Both the position numbers and the translations under genes were made by a program. Shown piece by piece: positions 1 to 8,916 of a DNA stretch of 64,000 nt. The DNA comes from Acidobacteriota bacterium (GTDB lineage: Bacteria > Acidobacteriota > Blastocatellia > Pyrinomonadales > Pyrinomonadaceae): positions 1-64,000 of the forward strand of contig QHXI01000058.1 of NCBI GenBank assembly GCA_003222895.1. Direction: 5' to 3'. The notes beneath the pieces are model-generated. The model worked only from the letters and a program-made list of their open reading frames with translations. It had not been told where the DNA came from and ran no database searches. Numbering within the stretch: position 1 is the first letter of the stretch; the number at the start of each line of letters is the position of its first letter.

Positions 1-1
1 C

Positions 2-271
2 GACCTCAAGCCGGAAGAGCGGACCGAACTTTCGGCGATCCTTCGTAACCGCCGAGCGGAACTCGAATTCGAATTGGGCAAGGCTTATCTGGCGAAGCGC
101 GAATACGCGAACGCGTCCCAATGCTTTCGTAAAGCGAACACGTTGCGAAGAAGTTGGAAGACTGAAATCGCATTTTGGATTTCATATTTTTCTCCCAGGT
201 TGATGCAGGTACTTCTTTCGCGCCGAACACAAGCTAACAATCAAACAGACGAAGGAGGTGCGAGCCGATGA
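2..271 (+). CDS. C-terminal fragment of a polysaccharide-locus protein, possibly a family 2 glycosyltransferase
   Basis: The reading frame is open from the window edge and ends in TGA overlapping the next ATG (ATGA), so the two genes are translationally coupled. About 89 residues are visible. They contain a TPR-like helix pair (LGKAYLAKREYANASQCF) followed by a basic, partly hydrophobic tail. Such tails are found at the C-termini of some family 2 glycosyltransferases in exopolysaccharide loci, but no catalytic region is visible here, so the assignment is tentative. The upstream part lies outside the window. Confidence 0.45.
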   Translation, partial: DLKPEERTELSAILRNRRAELEFELGKAYLAKREYANASQCFRKANTLRRSWKTEIAFWISYFSPRLMQVLLSRRTQANNQTDEGGASR

Positions 272-1239
272 GAAACCTCCGCGAAATTGAATCCACAGGG
301 GTCTTCGGAACCAAGCGCCCACTCGATACGGCGAATGTGGATCGTTTGGCAAATGAGCTTGAACAGACTGGCGTGATTGCGTTGCCCCAGTTGCTGTCGC
401 CCGAACAACTGCGCGGGATGCAACACGCTTTCGCGGCGAAGCTGAAGCGTCTGCGTTGGAATCAGTTCGATGGATATCAGCGCACTGAACCTTACCGTCT
501 GATGGTTGAAGATGTGCTGCTGCTGGACCAGGGTTTTCTTGACCTCGCAGTTCACCCGCTGGTGAAAGAAATTCTCTCAAGGTATCTCGGGCCGAATTAT
601 GAACTGACGGAAGCGAAGGGTTGGAAATCTTTGCCGACGAAAAAAGATTTTCACGGCTGGCATGGCGACATGTGGTACGACCAAACGGTCGAGAACAAAA
701 TTCATCGCGAAATCAAACTTGCGATGTACCTAACAGATGTGCGCAGCGGCGCGTTTAATCTCCTCAAAGGAACGCACTTGCAACAGCATCCTCACAACTT
801 GAAGCGCGCCGAGGTCAAGACTCTGCCGATGTCGCAGCGTATTGAATTGAAGGGTGCGGCCGGAACCGCTTTCTTGTTCGACACGACGGTAATTCATCGG
901 CAGGGCGTGCCGATGCTCGAGCCGCGCCAGGCGATCTTTTACGCTTATCACGATCCGCGCGTCCGGATTCAGGATGAGGATGTTTATTACAATCGTTATC
1001 ACCCACTGTTGCTCAACGCGGCATTTCTTGGTGGATTGTCCCGCGAAGATCAGCGCGTCCTTGGATTCGGCAACAAGACGAATCTTCAGCCGGGATTCAA
1101 TCGCCATGAAAATCCGCCGATGATTTATCGCGCTTACTGCGCGTCGCTGGGAATTTCACTCCGCTGGGAACAATACTGCGAGCGAATGGCTGCGCGCTGG
1201 CGACGAATCCTCGGGAAACAACCAACCAATCGCTACTAG
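268..1239 (+). CDS. Phytanoyl-CoA dioxygenase (PhyH) family protein
   Basis: This 323-residue protein looks like a non-haem Fe(II)/2-oxoglutarate oxygenase of the PhyH family. The metal-binding triad is visible: the HxD pair H132 and D134 in HGWHGDMWYD, and the distal histidine H210 in TVIHRQG. R220 or so (EPRQAIFYAY) would bind 2-oxoglutarate. The start ATG follows GGAGG with good spacing and overlaps the upstream stop. In a polysaccharide locus it may hydroxylate a sugar, lipid or small-molecule substituent, but the substrate cannot be read from sequence. The family call is firm and the role is open. Confidence 0.85.
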   Translation: MRNLREIESTGVFGTKRPLDTANVDRLANELEQTGVIALPQLLSPEQLRGMQHAFAAKLKRLRWNQFDGYQRTEPYRLMVEDVLLLDQGFLDLAVHPLVKEILSRYLGPNYELTEAKGWKSLPTKKDFHGWHGDMWYDQTVENKIHREIKLAMYLTDVRSGAFNLLKGTHLQQHPHNLKRAEVKTLPMSQRIELKGAAGTAFLFDTTVIHRQGVPMLEPRQAIFYAYHDPRVRIQDEDVYYNRYHPLLLNAAFLGGLSREDQRVLGFGNKTNLQPGFNRHENPPMIYRAYCASLGISLRWEQYCERMAARWRRILGKQPTNRY

Positions 1240-1257
1240 TCTCCTCGCATTCTGCTG

Positions 1258-2433
1258 ATGCAAACTCTCGAATCAAACGGTCGAATAAGTCATCGCGCGA
1301 AGACGGTCTTTTCCGTCTTTGGCGTCGAGCCGCGACGCATCGGCGGGACAGAGATGTTTGCGCGCGAGCTTTCAAAGCAACTCGCCGATCGCGGTTGGCA
1401 GAGTGTGCTGTGCTTTCTGTCCGAGCCGAAGGATGAAGTACGCGCGTTTCTAGATCTGCCGAATGTTTCGTTTGAAGCGTTGCCGAATTCGACCAACGGA
1501 AACTTCGCCGCGCGGATGAATCTGATGCGTTTGACGGCTAAAAATCATCCGCAGATTCTGCATCTGCACTACGTCAGTTTCATAAGTTTGTATCCGTGGG
1601 CCGCGCGATTGAGGTCAGTGCCGAAAATCTTCTTCACGGATCATCATTCACGTCCCGAAGGCTATCAACAGTCTGCCGCGGCCATATGGAAGCAGGCCGC
1701 GGCGCGCGTGATCGGCAATCCGTTTACCAAGGTGATCTGCGTGAGCGACTATGGCTATCAATGCATGACATCAGTCGGTCTGTTGCCGCGCGATCGCTAC
1801 CAGATGATTTACAACGGAGTCGATCTATCGCGCGTCGTGACGGATGACAGCGCCGGTCAAAGATTTCGCCAGAGGTTTTCGATTCCGGAAGATCGACAGA
1901 TCGTGACGCAGGTCAGCTGGATGATTCCGGAAAAAGGCATCAGCGATTTCCTGAAGATGGCGCGTTCGGTGGCAAGTCAAAGACAGGACGTGCAATTTGT
2001 TCTGGTCGGCGACGGCGTGCATCGCGAAGAGTACATGAAAGATGCCGAAGCTTTGGGCCTAAGCGATCGGATTACCTGGACCGGCGTGATCGACGATCCA
2101 TTCGCCGAAGGAATATTTCACGGCGCGGATGTCGTCTGTCAATTCTCGCGTTGGGAAGAAGTTTTTGGCTGGATGATTGCCGAAGCGATGGCCCATGCGA
2201 AGCCGGTCGTGGCGACTCGCGTCGGCGGAATTCCGGAACTGATTAGAGATGGAGTGTCCGGCTATTTAGTCGATCGCGGCGACACCCGGGCGATGAGCCG
2301 GCGCGTGCTCGAGCTTTTGGGCGATGGCGATTTGCGTCGTCGCATGGGCGAAGCAGGCCGCGAAACCGTGAGCGAGAAATTCGATCTGCAAACAAACGTG
2401 GCGCAATTGATCGAGTCGTATGGAATCGTGTGA
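1258..2433 (+). CDS. Glycosyltransferase family 4 (GT-B fold)
   Basis: This 391-residue retaining glycosyltransferase is likely to add a sugar from a nucleotide donor to the growing polysaccharide at the cytoplasmic face. The N-terminal half has the GT4 opening (GGTEMFARELSKQLADRG), in which the glycine-rich loop contacts the donor phosphate. The C-terminal half has the EX7E motif, E301 to E309 in EEVFGWMIAEAM, followed by PVVATRVGGIPELI. It lies 18 bp after the dioxygenase on the same strand. Donor and acceptor sugars cannot be predicted. Confidence 0.9.
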   Translation: MQTLESNGRISHRAKTVFSVFGVEPRRIGGTEMFARELSKQLADRGWQSVLCFLSEPKDEVRAFLDLPNVSFEALPNSTNGNFAARMNLMRLTAKNHPQILHLHYVSFISLYPWAARLRSVPKIFFTDHHSRPEGYQQSAAAIWKQAAARVIGNPFTKVICVSDYGYQCMTSVGLLPRDRYQMIYNGVDLSRVVTDDSAGQRFRQRFSIPEDRQIVTQVSWMIPEKGISDFLKMARSVASQRQDVQFVLVGDGVHREEYMKDAEALGLSDRITWTGVIDDPFAEGIFHGADVVCQFSRWEEVFGWMIAEAMAHAKPVVATRVGGIPELIRDGVSGYLVDRGDTRAMSRRVLELLGDGDLRRRMGEAGRETVSEKFDLQTNVAQLIESYGIV

Positions 2434-2586
2434 GCAGCCAGAACGTAGGCCAGGCCTCATGGAAATGAATACGCATTGGATGTTTCAGAATCTCGGAGGA
2501 GAAGCCTTTTACGCCTGCCGCTTGAAAAACTTCAAAAGCTCTCGCCAACGACATTGCCCGTTAGTAGCGAGCCGCGCAACAGCCGA

Positions 2587-3561
2587 ATGAGTGTCATCCC
2601 CCGCAAATTCTATCAACCAATCGCAATCGCTGTTGCGCTGGCGTTTCTGTATTTCACTGTGCTCGTTAAGCTCGGAAACGATTGGTGGCATGACGAAAAT
2701 TATTCGCACGGGCTGTTGATTCCCTTCGTGATCGCATTCATCATTTGGCAGGAACGGAAGCAGATCGGTGGATGGAAAGCGCAGCCGGCAACCTGGTTGG
2801 GAGCGATCGGAATTGCGATTTCGATCTTCGCGCTGTGGATGGGAACGGCAGGCGCTGAACTTTTCGTGCAGAGAGCTTCGCTGGTGCTGATGCTCTTCAG
2901 CCTCATCGTCTACTTTTTCGGATTTCGCTTCATTCGATTCGTCGCGGTGCCGCTGATGCTCCTGGTGCTCGCGATTCCAATTCCGCAGATCATCTTCAAT
3001 CGGATCGCGTTTCCGCTGCAGCTTTTTGCGTCGCGTTGCGCTGTCGCGGCGATGTCGTTTCTCAGCATTCCCGTCCTGCGACAGGGCAATGTGATCGAGT
3101 TGATGCCACTCGGCGCGAGCGAACCAAAGAAGCTCGCCGTCGTCGAAGCGTGCAGTGGAATTCGATCGCTTATGACGCTCGTTACCCTCGCATTGATTTA
3201 TGCGTACTTCACGCGACCGACAGCACCACGGACGAAAGTCTATGCCATTTCACGTTCGATCATTTTGATGTTTGCCGCAGTGCCCATCGCAATTCTGACG
3301 AACGCGCTACGCGTTAGCGGCACCGGCGTGTTGGCGCACTACTACGGAACGCGCGTCGCCGATGGTTTCTTCCATTCGTTCTCGGGTTGGGTGATTTACA
3401 TCGCGGCAGCTCTGCTGCTGTTTGCGACAGGATGGGTGATTGATCGCGTGGCGAAAGTAAGCAAAGACAAAATATTCAGTGCGGGTCTTAGTGTCGAGTC
3501 CGCGGAGCGGACGATCGAAAATAGTCCACCGATTCATCGGTGGGGTACTAGTGGAAATTGA
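2587..3561 (+). CDS. xrtA: Exosortase, XrtA/EpsH type
   Basis: This is a multi-pass membrane transpeptidase of the exosortase/archaeosortase family, which cleaves C-terminal sorting signals and is linked to exopolysaccharide export. About eight hydrophobic segments are present. The catalytic triad is complete: C189 in EACSGIRS, R242 in NALRVSGT and H263 in FFHSFSGW. I chose ATG 2587 because the longer frame (TTG 2476) adds a polar, non-conserved leader. Downstream genes (EpsI, PrsT-like, chain-length determinant, AAA ATPase, autokinase, sugar transferase, exporter) match the XrtA locus. The last 20 or so residues are encoded by a dispersed palindromic repeat, so the native C-terminus may have been replaced. 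No PEP-CTERM substrate was found in this window. Confidence 0.92.
   Translation: MSVIPRKFYQPIAIAVALAFLYFTVLVKLGNDWWHDENYSHGLLIPFVIAFIIWQERKQIGGWKAQPATWLGAIGIAISIFALWMGTAGAELFVQRASLVLMLFSLIVYFFGFRFIRFVAVPLMLLVLAIPIPQIIFNRIAFPLQLFASRCAVAAMSFLSIPVLRQGNVIELMPLGASEPKKLAVVEACSGIRSLMTLVTLALIYAYFTRPTAPRTKVYAISRSIILMFAAVPIAILTNALRVSGTGVLAHYYGTRVADGFFHSFSGWVIYIAAALLLFATGWVIDRVAKVSKDKIFSAGLSVESAERTIENSPPIHRWGTSGN
3494..3548. repeat. Palindromic repeat family A, copy inside the exosortase 3' end
   Basis: The hairpin GTCCGCGGAGCGGAC (3498-3512) is followed by a second stem, CCACCGATTCATCGGTGG. The same two-hairpin arrangement recurs near 3.6-3.7, 14.7 and 18.2-18.4 kb. This copy is read in frame as the exosortase tail. 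Confidence 0.8.
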
Positions 3562-3566
3562 TATTG

Positions 3567-3740
3567 AAGTCCGCAGAGCGGACGACAGAAAGATAGCTGC
3601 ATGCTGAAACTTCGACGACGGACAAAGTTGCTTGGCGAAAAGAATCTGTCGCCCGTTTCACGGGCTTCCTCAAATCTTGTTGTTAGCTTTCCCAGCAGTG
3701 AACTGCTGGGCTATTTCCGATCGTCCGCTTCGCGGACTGA
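3567..3740. repeat. Palindromic repeat family A, inverted pair
   Basis: This intergenic stretch between the exosortase and epsI holds GTCCGCAGAGCGGAC (3569-3583) and the facing hairpin GTCCGCTTCGCGGAC (3723-3737). Two further stems lie between them (GCCCGTTTCACGGGC at 3651-3665 and CCCAGCAGTGAACTGCTGGG at 3691-3710). The outer arms are inverted copies of each other, as in a REPIN or MITE. The shared text TAGCCCAGC or TGGGCTATTT recurs in other copies. Confidence 0.8.
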
Positions 3741-3767
3741 TTCCGTGTGCAATCGGGTTGCTCGGTA

Positions 3768-4418
3768 ATGGTCAATCGATCAAGCTCCATTCGTTTCTGG
3801 CTCGTGCTCGTCGTGCTCCTACTTGGCGGCGGCATCATCAATGAGTGGGAGCGCGCGGGCGAAGCTAGAGTCGCGCGACAGCCACTCAAGAATTTTCCGC
3901 AACGAATCGGATCTTGGCGTCAACGAGGCGACGATGTTCGCTTTGATGACGAGACGGAAAAAGTCTTGCGCGCCGACGATTACGTGTCGCGCAATTTCGA
4001 ATCCAATGATCGCGTCGCATCGCTGTACATCGGTTACTACGCGACACAGCGAAACGGCGCGACATATCACAGCCCGCTGAATTGTCTTCCCGGTTCAGGT
4101 TGGGTGATGAGTGACGGCGGCAGAATTACGATTGCTTCCGCCGGCGCACCCCCGTTCGAAGCCAATCGTTACTTGATTCAGAATGGTAACGATCGCGCGG
4201 TGATGATTTATTGGTACCAGGGTCGCGGCAGCTCCGTCGCCAGTGAGTACTGGGCCAAGTTTTACACTGTGCTCGACAGCGTGCGTCGGCGACGATCGGA
4301 TGGCGCATTGGTTCGGGTAATGACTCCAATCGGAAATTCGCCGGCGGAAGCTGAAAAGACGGCGGTTGATTTGGCGGCGCAGGCCGCAAAGGAGCTCCCC
4401 GCGTTTGTTCCTAACTAG
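3768..4418 (+). CDS. epsI: EpsI family exosortase-associated protein
   Basis: This 216-residue protein has one N-terminal membrane anchor (FWLVLVVLLLGGGI) and an exported domain typical of EpsI, the partner protein encoded next to or fused to exosortases. The family hallmark HSPLNCLPGSGW is present at H101-W112 with C106, and a YWYQGRG motif follows. A GTG at 3747 would extend the frame; I prefer ATG 3768 because it starts just before the basic-hydrophobic anchor. EpsI is needed for exopolysaccharide production in known systems, with an unclear biochemical role. The gene follows the exosortase after a repeat-filled gap. Confidence 0.88.
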   Translation: MVNRSSSIRFWLVLVVLLLGGGIINEWERAGEARVARQPLKNFPQRIGSWRQRGDDVRFDDETEKVLRADDYVSRNFESNDRVASLYIGYYATQRNGATYHSPLNCLPGSGWVMSDGGRITIASAGAPPFEANRYLIQNGNDRAVMIYWYQGRGSSVASEYWAKFYTVLDSVRRRRSDGALVRVMTPIGNSPAEAEKTAVDLAAQAAKELPAFVPN

Positions 4419-4420
4419 TA

Positions 4421-4542
4421 TTCCCTCTCCCTCTGGGGGAGGTTGGGTGAGGGCTTACGGGCGACAAATATTTTATTTTCTTTGTGCGCAGTACGTTTCA
4501 CGCCCTCTCCCCTGGCCCCTCTCCCAGTGAGAGAGGGGGGAA
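4421..4542. repeat. Long palindromic repeat family G; rest of the 4419-4730 gap
   Basis: Arms rich in CCCTCTCCC and GGGAGAGGG bracket an AT-rich centre (ATTTTATTTTC). The same arrangement recurs at 11130-11241 and a single arm is at about 57.7 kb. The remainder of this 312-base gap, 4543-4730, shows only a small hairpin (CCCGATTCATCGGG, about 4697-4710) 20 bases before prsT. I see no convincing promoter there. Confidence 0.75.
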
Positions 4543-4730
4543 ATTCCTGAAGATCACTCCCAATTCACCCTTTCTTACTTATGGATTCGCGGCTGCGCGC
4601 GAGTGACGTTTTTTGACACCTGATTCCTCGTTGACAGTGCTTCGATTGGCTTTGCCCGCCGACGAAGACAACCCGCTGCTAACGAACTAAACCGATCCCG
4701 ATTCATCGGGTTCACGGAGATTTTGCTGTA

Positions 4731-7130
4731 ATGAAAAATCACGAGTGCCGCCGAAAGGTCTCAACCCTTTCTCTACTTTTCATCGCCATCGCTGCCGTTG
4801 CCGTTCTTATCGGTGCCTGCACGACCCCCGAAAAAGCTAAAGCCCTACACGTCGCGCGTGGCCAGGCTCTCCTGAAAGACAAAAAGTCTCAGGAGGCCGC
4901 GCTCGAGTTTCGCAGCGCGCTGCAAATTGACGAGCAACTTGCCGACGCGCATTGGGGATTGGCCCAGGTGTACGAAGGCCTCCAACGTTATCAGGAAGCT
5001 TTCGAAGAGATGAAGACTACGGCAGAGTTGGACCAGAACAACCTCGACGTGCGCGTCAAGCTCGGCAACTACTACTTGATGGGCAGCCAGCAGTCAGCAG
5101 CTGGGGTTTCGGAAGCTGAGCGTCTGGCCAAAGAGATTTTGCAAAAAAATCCGAACCACATCGAAGGTCACATCCTGATGGGCAGCGTGCTGTTCGCGCA
5201 GGATCATAAGAACGAAGCCCTCGCCGAACTTAATCGCGCGATCGAAATCGATCCGAAACGAGTTGAATCGTATCTGAGCCTCGCGCGGTTTTTTGCGTCC
5301 ATGAAAGACCTGGCGAAAGCCGAAGCAACCTTCCAACGCGCGATTTCAGTTAATGGCTCATCGGCGATGGCGTACTACGAGTACGGCAAATTCCTGGTGC
5401 AAACGAATCGCGCCGACGATGCGGAAAAAGAATTTCAGTTGGGCGTCCAGGTCGAACCGAACAATCGCGATGCCCGCTTCGTGCTCGCCAGCTTCTATCT
5501 GGTAAACAAGCGTTACGCGAAAGCGGAGGACGCTTACAAAGCGCTCGCAGAACTCGACAAAGACAAACCTGAAGGCCGCTCAGTGCTCGGCGATTACTAC
5601 GGCGCGACCGGAAGGCTTGATGAAGCCATCGCGATTTACAGAGAAGTCCTCACCAAATCACCTGACTACACGCAAGCTCATTATCGACTGGCGGAACTGA
5701 TGTTGAATCGCGGTGATCTCGCGAACGCGAAGACCGAAGTCGAGAATATTTTGAAGAAGGATGCGAACGATCGACAGGCGATGATCCTGCGCGCGCGCAT
5801 CGAGATGCAGAGTGGCGATTCAAACGACATGAAAGCCGCGATTGCCGACCTACAGGAAGTTCTGAAGCAGGAACCAAACTCGCGCGCAGGCTTGTTCTTC
5901 ATGGCTGAAGCAAATTTCCGCGCCGGTCAAACCGATCAGGCTCGCGTGTTCGCGGGCGATCTCAACCGCAATTATCCGGATTACCTGCCCGCCAAGCTGT
6001 TGCAGGCGCAGATCGATCTCGCTACCGGCGACGCCAAGAGCGCTTCGCAGACTGCTTCGCAGTTGCTCGATCGAATCGCCAAAGAATCATCAGATCGCGA
6101 CATGACGCCGCAGATGCTGGCGGACATTCGCGCCAACGCTTTAGTTGCACACGGCACGGCCGCGATGCAGATGCGCGATACGAAAGCCGCGCGACAGGAT
6201 TTTATGTTGGCGCATGACGCCGCGCCGAACAGCACCGACATTTACGTGAATCTCGCGTCGGTATCGCTCGCCGAAAACAAAGTCGACGAAGCGGTCACCT
6301 TCTACAACACCGCGCTGGGGATCGACGCAGCGAACTTCAATTCATTGCGCGGGCTCATCAACATCTACGCCGCCCGCAATCAAACGGCCCAGGCGCACTC
6401 GCGTGTCGATCAGTCAATAGCCGCGCAACCGAACAACGCCAGTCTGCATTTTCTGAAAGGCCAGATTTACGGATTCGAGAGGAATGCTGCCGGCGCTGAA
6501 AGTGAATTCCGCCGCGCGCTCGATATCGATCCGAATTATCTCGCGGCTTACTCAGCGCTCGGCGCCTTGTTCGTCAACACGAATCAACAGGACCGCGCGA
6601 TTGCTGAATACTCCAAGATCGTCGAAAAGCGTCCTGACAATGCTGCGACTTACACGCTGATCGGCATGCTCGAAATGAATCGTCAGAATATCGACGGGGC
6701 GATCGACAACTATCGAAAAGCTCTGGCGAAGGACGAGAACGCGGTGTTTGCGGCAAACAATCTCGCTTGGCTCTACGCCGAATACAACAAGGGCAACATG
6801 GATGAAGCGGTGCGTCTCGCGCAAGGCGCGGTGCAAGCGAACCCCGGCGTACCAAGTTTTTCTGACACGCTCGGCTGGGTCTACTACAAAAAGGGATTGT
6901 ATGGCGCGGCCGCTGAACAGTTGAAGAAAGCGATCAGCATCGACGAAGAAGCCGCACGACGGAGCCACGTCGCACCGACGCCGAGCTATCGTTTCCATCT
7001 TGGCGTTGCGCTTGAAGCAAAAGGCGACAAGCTCGGCGCGCGCCGTGAAATCGAGACGGCCCTGCGTCTAAGCGAGAAAGCGAATTTTCCCGAAGCCGAC
7101 GAAGCAAAAAAGAGATTGGCGTCGCTGTAA
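4731..7130 (+). CDS. prsT: PrsT-like TPR lipoprotein of the exosortase locus
   Basis: This 799-residue lipoprotein has a signal peptide ending in the lipobox LIGAC (lipidated C30). It is followed by about twenty tetratricopeptide repeats, for example AHWGLAQVYEGLQRYQEAFEEMK and AATYTLIGMLEMNRQNIDGAI in shortened form. This architecture and position match the PEP-CTERM/XrtA-system TPR lipoprotein PrsT, thought to be a periplasmic scaffold in polysaccharide assembly. It is somewhat shorter than the usual family length. The start ATG precedes a basic signal-peptide n-region and is preferred over any internal start. Confidence 0.82.
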   Translation: MKNHECRRKVSTLSLLFIAIAAVAVLIGACTTPEKAKALHVARGQALLKDKKSQEAALEFRSALQIDEQLADAHWGLAQVYEGLQRYQEAFEEMKTTAELDQNNLDVRVKLGNYYLMGSQQSAAGVSEAERLAKEILQKNPNHIEGHILMGSVLFAQDHKNEALAELNRAIEIDPKRVESYLSLARFFASMKDLAKAEATFQRAISVNGSSAMAYYEYGKFLVQTNRADDAEKEFQLGVQVEPNNRDARFVLASFYLVNKRYAKAEDAYKALAELDKDKPEGRSVLGDYYGATGRLDEAIAIYREVLTKSPDYTQAHYRLAELMLNRGDLANAKTEVENILKKDANDRQAMILRARIEMQSGDSNDMKAAIADLQEVLKQEPNSRAGLFFMAEANFRAGQTDQARVFAGDLNRNYPDYLPAKLLQAQIDLATGDAKSASQTASQLLDRIAKESSDRDMTPQMLADIRANALVAHGTAAMQMRDTKAARQDFMLAHDAAPNSTDIYVNLASVSLAENKVDEAVTFYNTALGIDAANFNSLRGLINIYAARNQTAQAHSRVDQSIAAQPNNASLHFLKGQIYGFERNAAGAESEFRRALDIDPNYLAAYSALGALFVNTNQQDRAIAEYSKIVEKRPDNAATYTLIGMLEMNRQNIDGAIDNYRKALAKDENAVFAANNLAWLYAEYNKGNMDEAVRLAQGAVQANPGVPSFSDTLGWVYYKKGLYGAAAEQLKKAISIDEEAARRSHVAPTPSYRFHLGVALEAKGDKLGARREIETALRLSEKANFPEADEAKKRLASL

Positions 7131-7137
7131 GAAATCA

Positions 7138-7214
7138 AGCCACAGATGCACACGGATTCACACAGATCAAATTGTCGTTTTCTTATCAGTGAAAATCCGT
7201 GTCTATCTGTGGCT
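7138..7214. repeat. Palindromic repeat family H between prsT and the chain-length gene
   Basis: AGCCACAGAT at the left and ATCTGTGGCT at the right form perfect outer arms. Inner arms are CACGGATTCACAC and GTGAAAATCCGTG. This is a large imperfect palindrome filling nearly the whole intergenic space. The right arm ends about 20 bases before the chain-length gene ATG, so the folded element could affect its translation. Confidence 0.8.
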
Positions 7215-7233
7215 AACTTTTAGGAGCAATCAA

Positions 7234-8850
7234 ATGAGTGTTGAATTTCGACCACGCAAAGTAAGCGAATACTTTGACATCGTTCGCAAGCGCAAGTGGT
7301 TAATCCTGCTGCCAATGATCGCGGTCGGTTTGGCGATTGCTTATGTCGTGTATCGCCTGCCCGACATTTACGAATCGACCACGCTGATCGTGGTCAAGCC
7401 TTCGACTCTGCCGAACTCAGTCGTGCCGACGATCGAAGAAGAAACACTCACGCGCGAACTGACCAGCATCTCGCAAGTCGTCACCAGCCGCAGCTCGCTG
7501 CAACCGCTGATGGAAAAGTACGACCTGTACAAAGAAGAGCGTCGTCGCGGCGAACCGATGGAACTGTTGATCGACGCGATGCGCAAGCAAATCAAGGTTG
7601 AGGTCAACACCAGTAACCACGAGATCACGAACGGATTCAACATCACTTATCGCGGCCGCGATCCGAAAACGACGCAAGCCGTCGCCGCCGAACTCGCCAG
7701 CAAATACATCGACGAACAGACGAAGAGCACGATCAACGGCGGCGCCTCGGCCAAACAATTTATTGAAGAGCAAGTGCGCCAGGCGAAAGAGGAACTCGAC
7801 ACGATCGATACCGAGCGTCTGAAGTATCTGCAGCAGAACCTGGACCACATTCCGTCACAATCGCAGGCTTTAGTTGGTCGCCTGACGGCTTTGCATGAAG
7901 GACAGAAAGCCTTGATCGCCGAGCAAGGTCGCTCGCGCGATCTCGCGGCAGCTTATCGCAGTCAGCTCGCCGATATCACCAAAAGCTATCAGGAGGAAAT
8001 GGCCCTCTCGGCTGAGAACACCACTGACCCAAAAACGACGGTTGCGTGGGCGAACCTGGTGGCCAAGAAGTCCGAATTGGAAAACGAATTGCAGGGTCTG
8101 CTGTCTCAGTACAAGGAGAAGCATCCCGACGTGGTAGCCAAGAAGCAACAGCTCGAAGCGGTCAAGCGCGATCAGGATCAAATGATCGCGGACTGGAAAG
8201 ATCGGATCGAAGAACGAAAACAAAAGCTTCAGCAATTGAGCGATCCACGAATCCTCAGTCTCAAGACGCAAATCGCAATAATGGACGGCGATACCGAGCG
8301 TCAGCAGAAGTTGCTGAACGAAACCAATCAACAGATCGCCGAACTCGACTCGCGCATCAACGAGATTCCGAATGCGGAAGTTGGTTTGGAAGCAATCGAT
8401 CGCGAATACCAAACGAAGAAAGCCAACTATGACAGCTTGCTGGCCCAGCAACAGAAAGTCGTGATCGGCGCGGATGCCGCGAAGGATCAGCAAAGCAGCG
8501 GCATTCAATTGGTTGACCCGGCAAACCTGCCTGAGCAACCGGTTGCACCGAAGCGATCCACGCTGACGGTTGCGGGTTTTGGGATCGGTCTTGCGATTGG
8601 TTTCCTGCTTGCGATTGCTTTTGAACTGCGCCGGCTGTTCACGATTCAAACCATGGAAGACGCCAAGCACTACACGGGACTTCCGGTGCTCGCTTCAATT
8701 CCCGAGCTGTTGACTGAAGCTGAGTCGCGGGCGATTCCACGCCGCCGAGCCTTCGCTCTGGCCGCAGGAATTTCGTTCGCGATCGTCTCGATCCCGGCGC
8801 TCGCTTTTGTGCTGCGCTCAACGCACTTGTTCGACAAGTTTCTGACTTAG
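7234..8850 (+). CDS. Polysaccharide chain-length determinant (Wzz-like, XrtA-system type)
   Basis: This 538-residue inner-membrane protein controls polymer length in Wzx/Wzy-type polysaccharide systems. It has an N-terminal Wzz segment with a transmembrane helix (LILLPMIAVGLAIAYVV), a long periplasmic coiled coil rich in Gln, Glu and Lys, and a second helix (GFGIGLAIGFLLAIAFEL) after a proline-rich stretch (NLPEQPVAPKRS). A third hydrophobic stretch lies at the C-terminus. ATG 7234 is chosen because AGGAG lies 8 bases upstream; the 15-codon upstream extension would encode part of a repeat. A cytoplasmic tyrosine kinase partner is encoded separately two genes downstream. Confidence 0.88.
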   Translation: MSVEFRPRKVSEYFDIVRKRKWLILLPMIAVGLAIAYVVYRLPDIYESTTLIVVKPSTLPNSVVPTIEEETLTRELTSISQVVTSRSSLQPLMEKYDLYKEERRRGEPMELLIDAMRKQIKVEVNTSNHEITNGFNITYRGRDPKTTQAVAAELASKYIDEQTKSTINGGASAKQFIEEQVRQAKEELDTIDTERLKYLQQNLDHIPSQSQALVGRLTALHEGQKALIAEQGRSRDLAAAYRSQLADITKSYQEEMALSAENTTDPKTTVAWANLVAKKSELENELQGLLSQYKEKHPDVVAKKQQLEAVKRDQDQMIADWKDRIEERKQKLQQLSDPRILSLKTQIAIMDGDTERQQKLLNETNQQIAELDSRINEIPNAEVGLEAIDREYQTKKANYDSLLAQQQKVVIGADAAKDQQSSGIQLVDPANLPEQPVAPKRSTLTVAGFGIGLAIGFLLAIAFELRRLFTIQTMEDAKHYTGLPVLASIPELLTEAESRAIPRRRAFALAAGISFAIVSIPALAFVLRSTHLFDKFLT

Positions 8851-8916
8851 CCCTCGGTACGCAGGGTTCCAGCGTGCAGAAGGCAAGATGCCTGCGTACC
8901 CAAACCGGAGATAATT

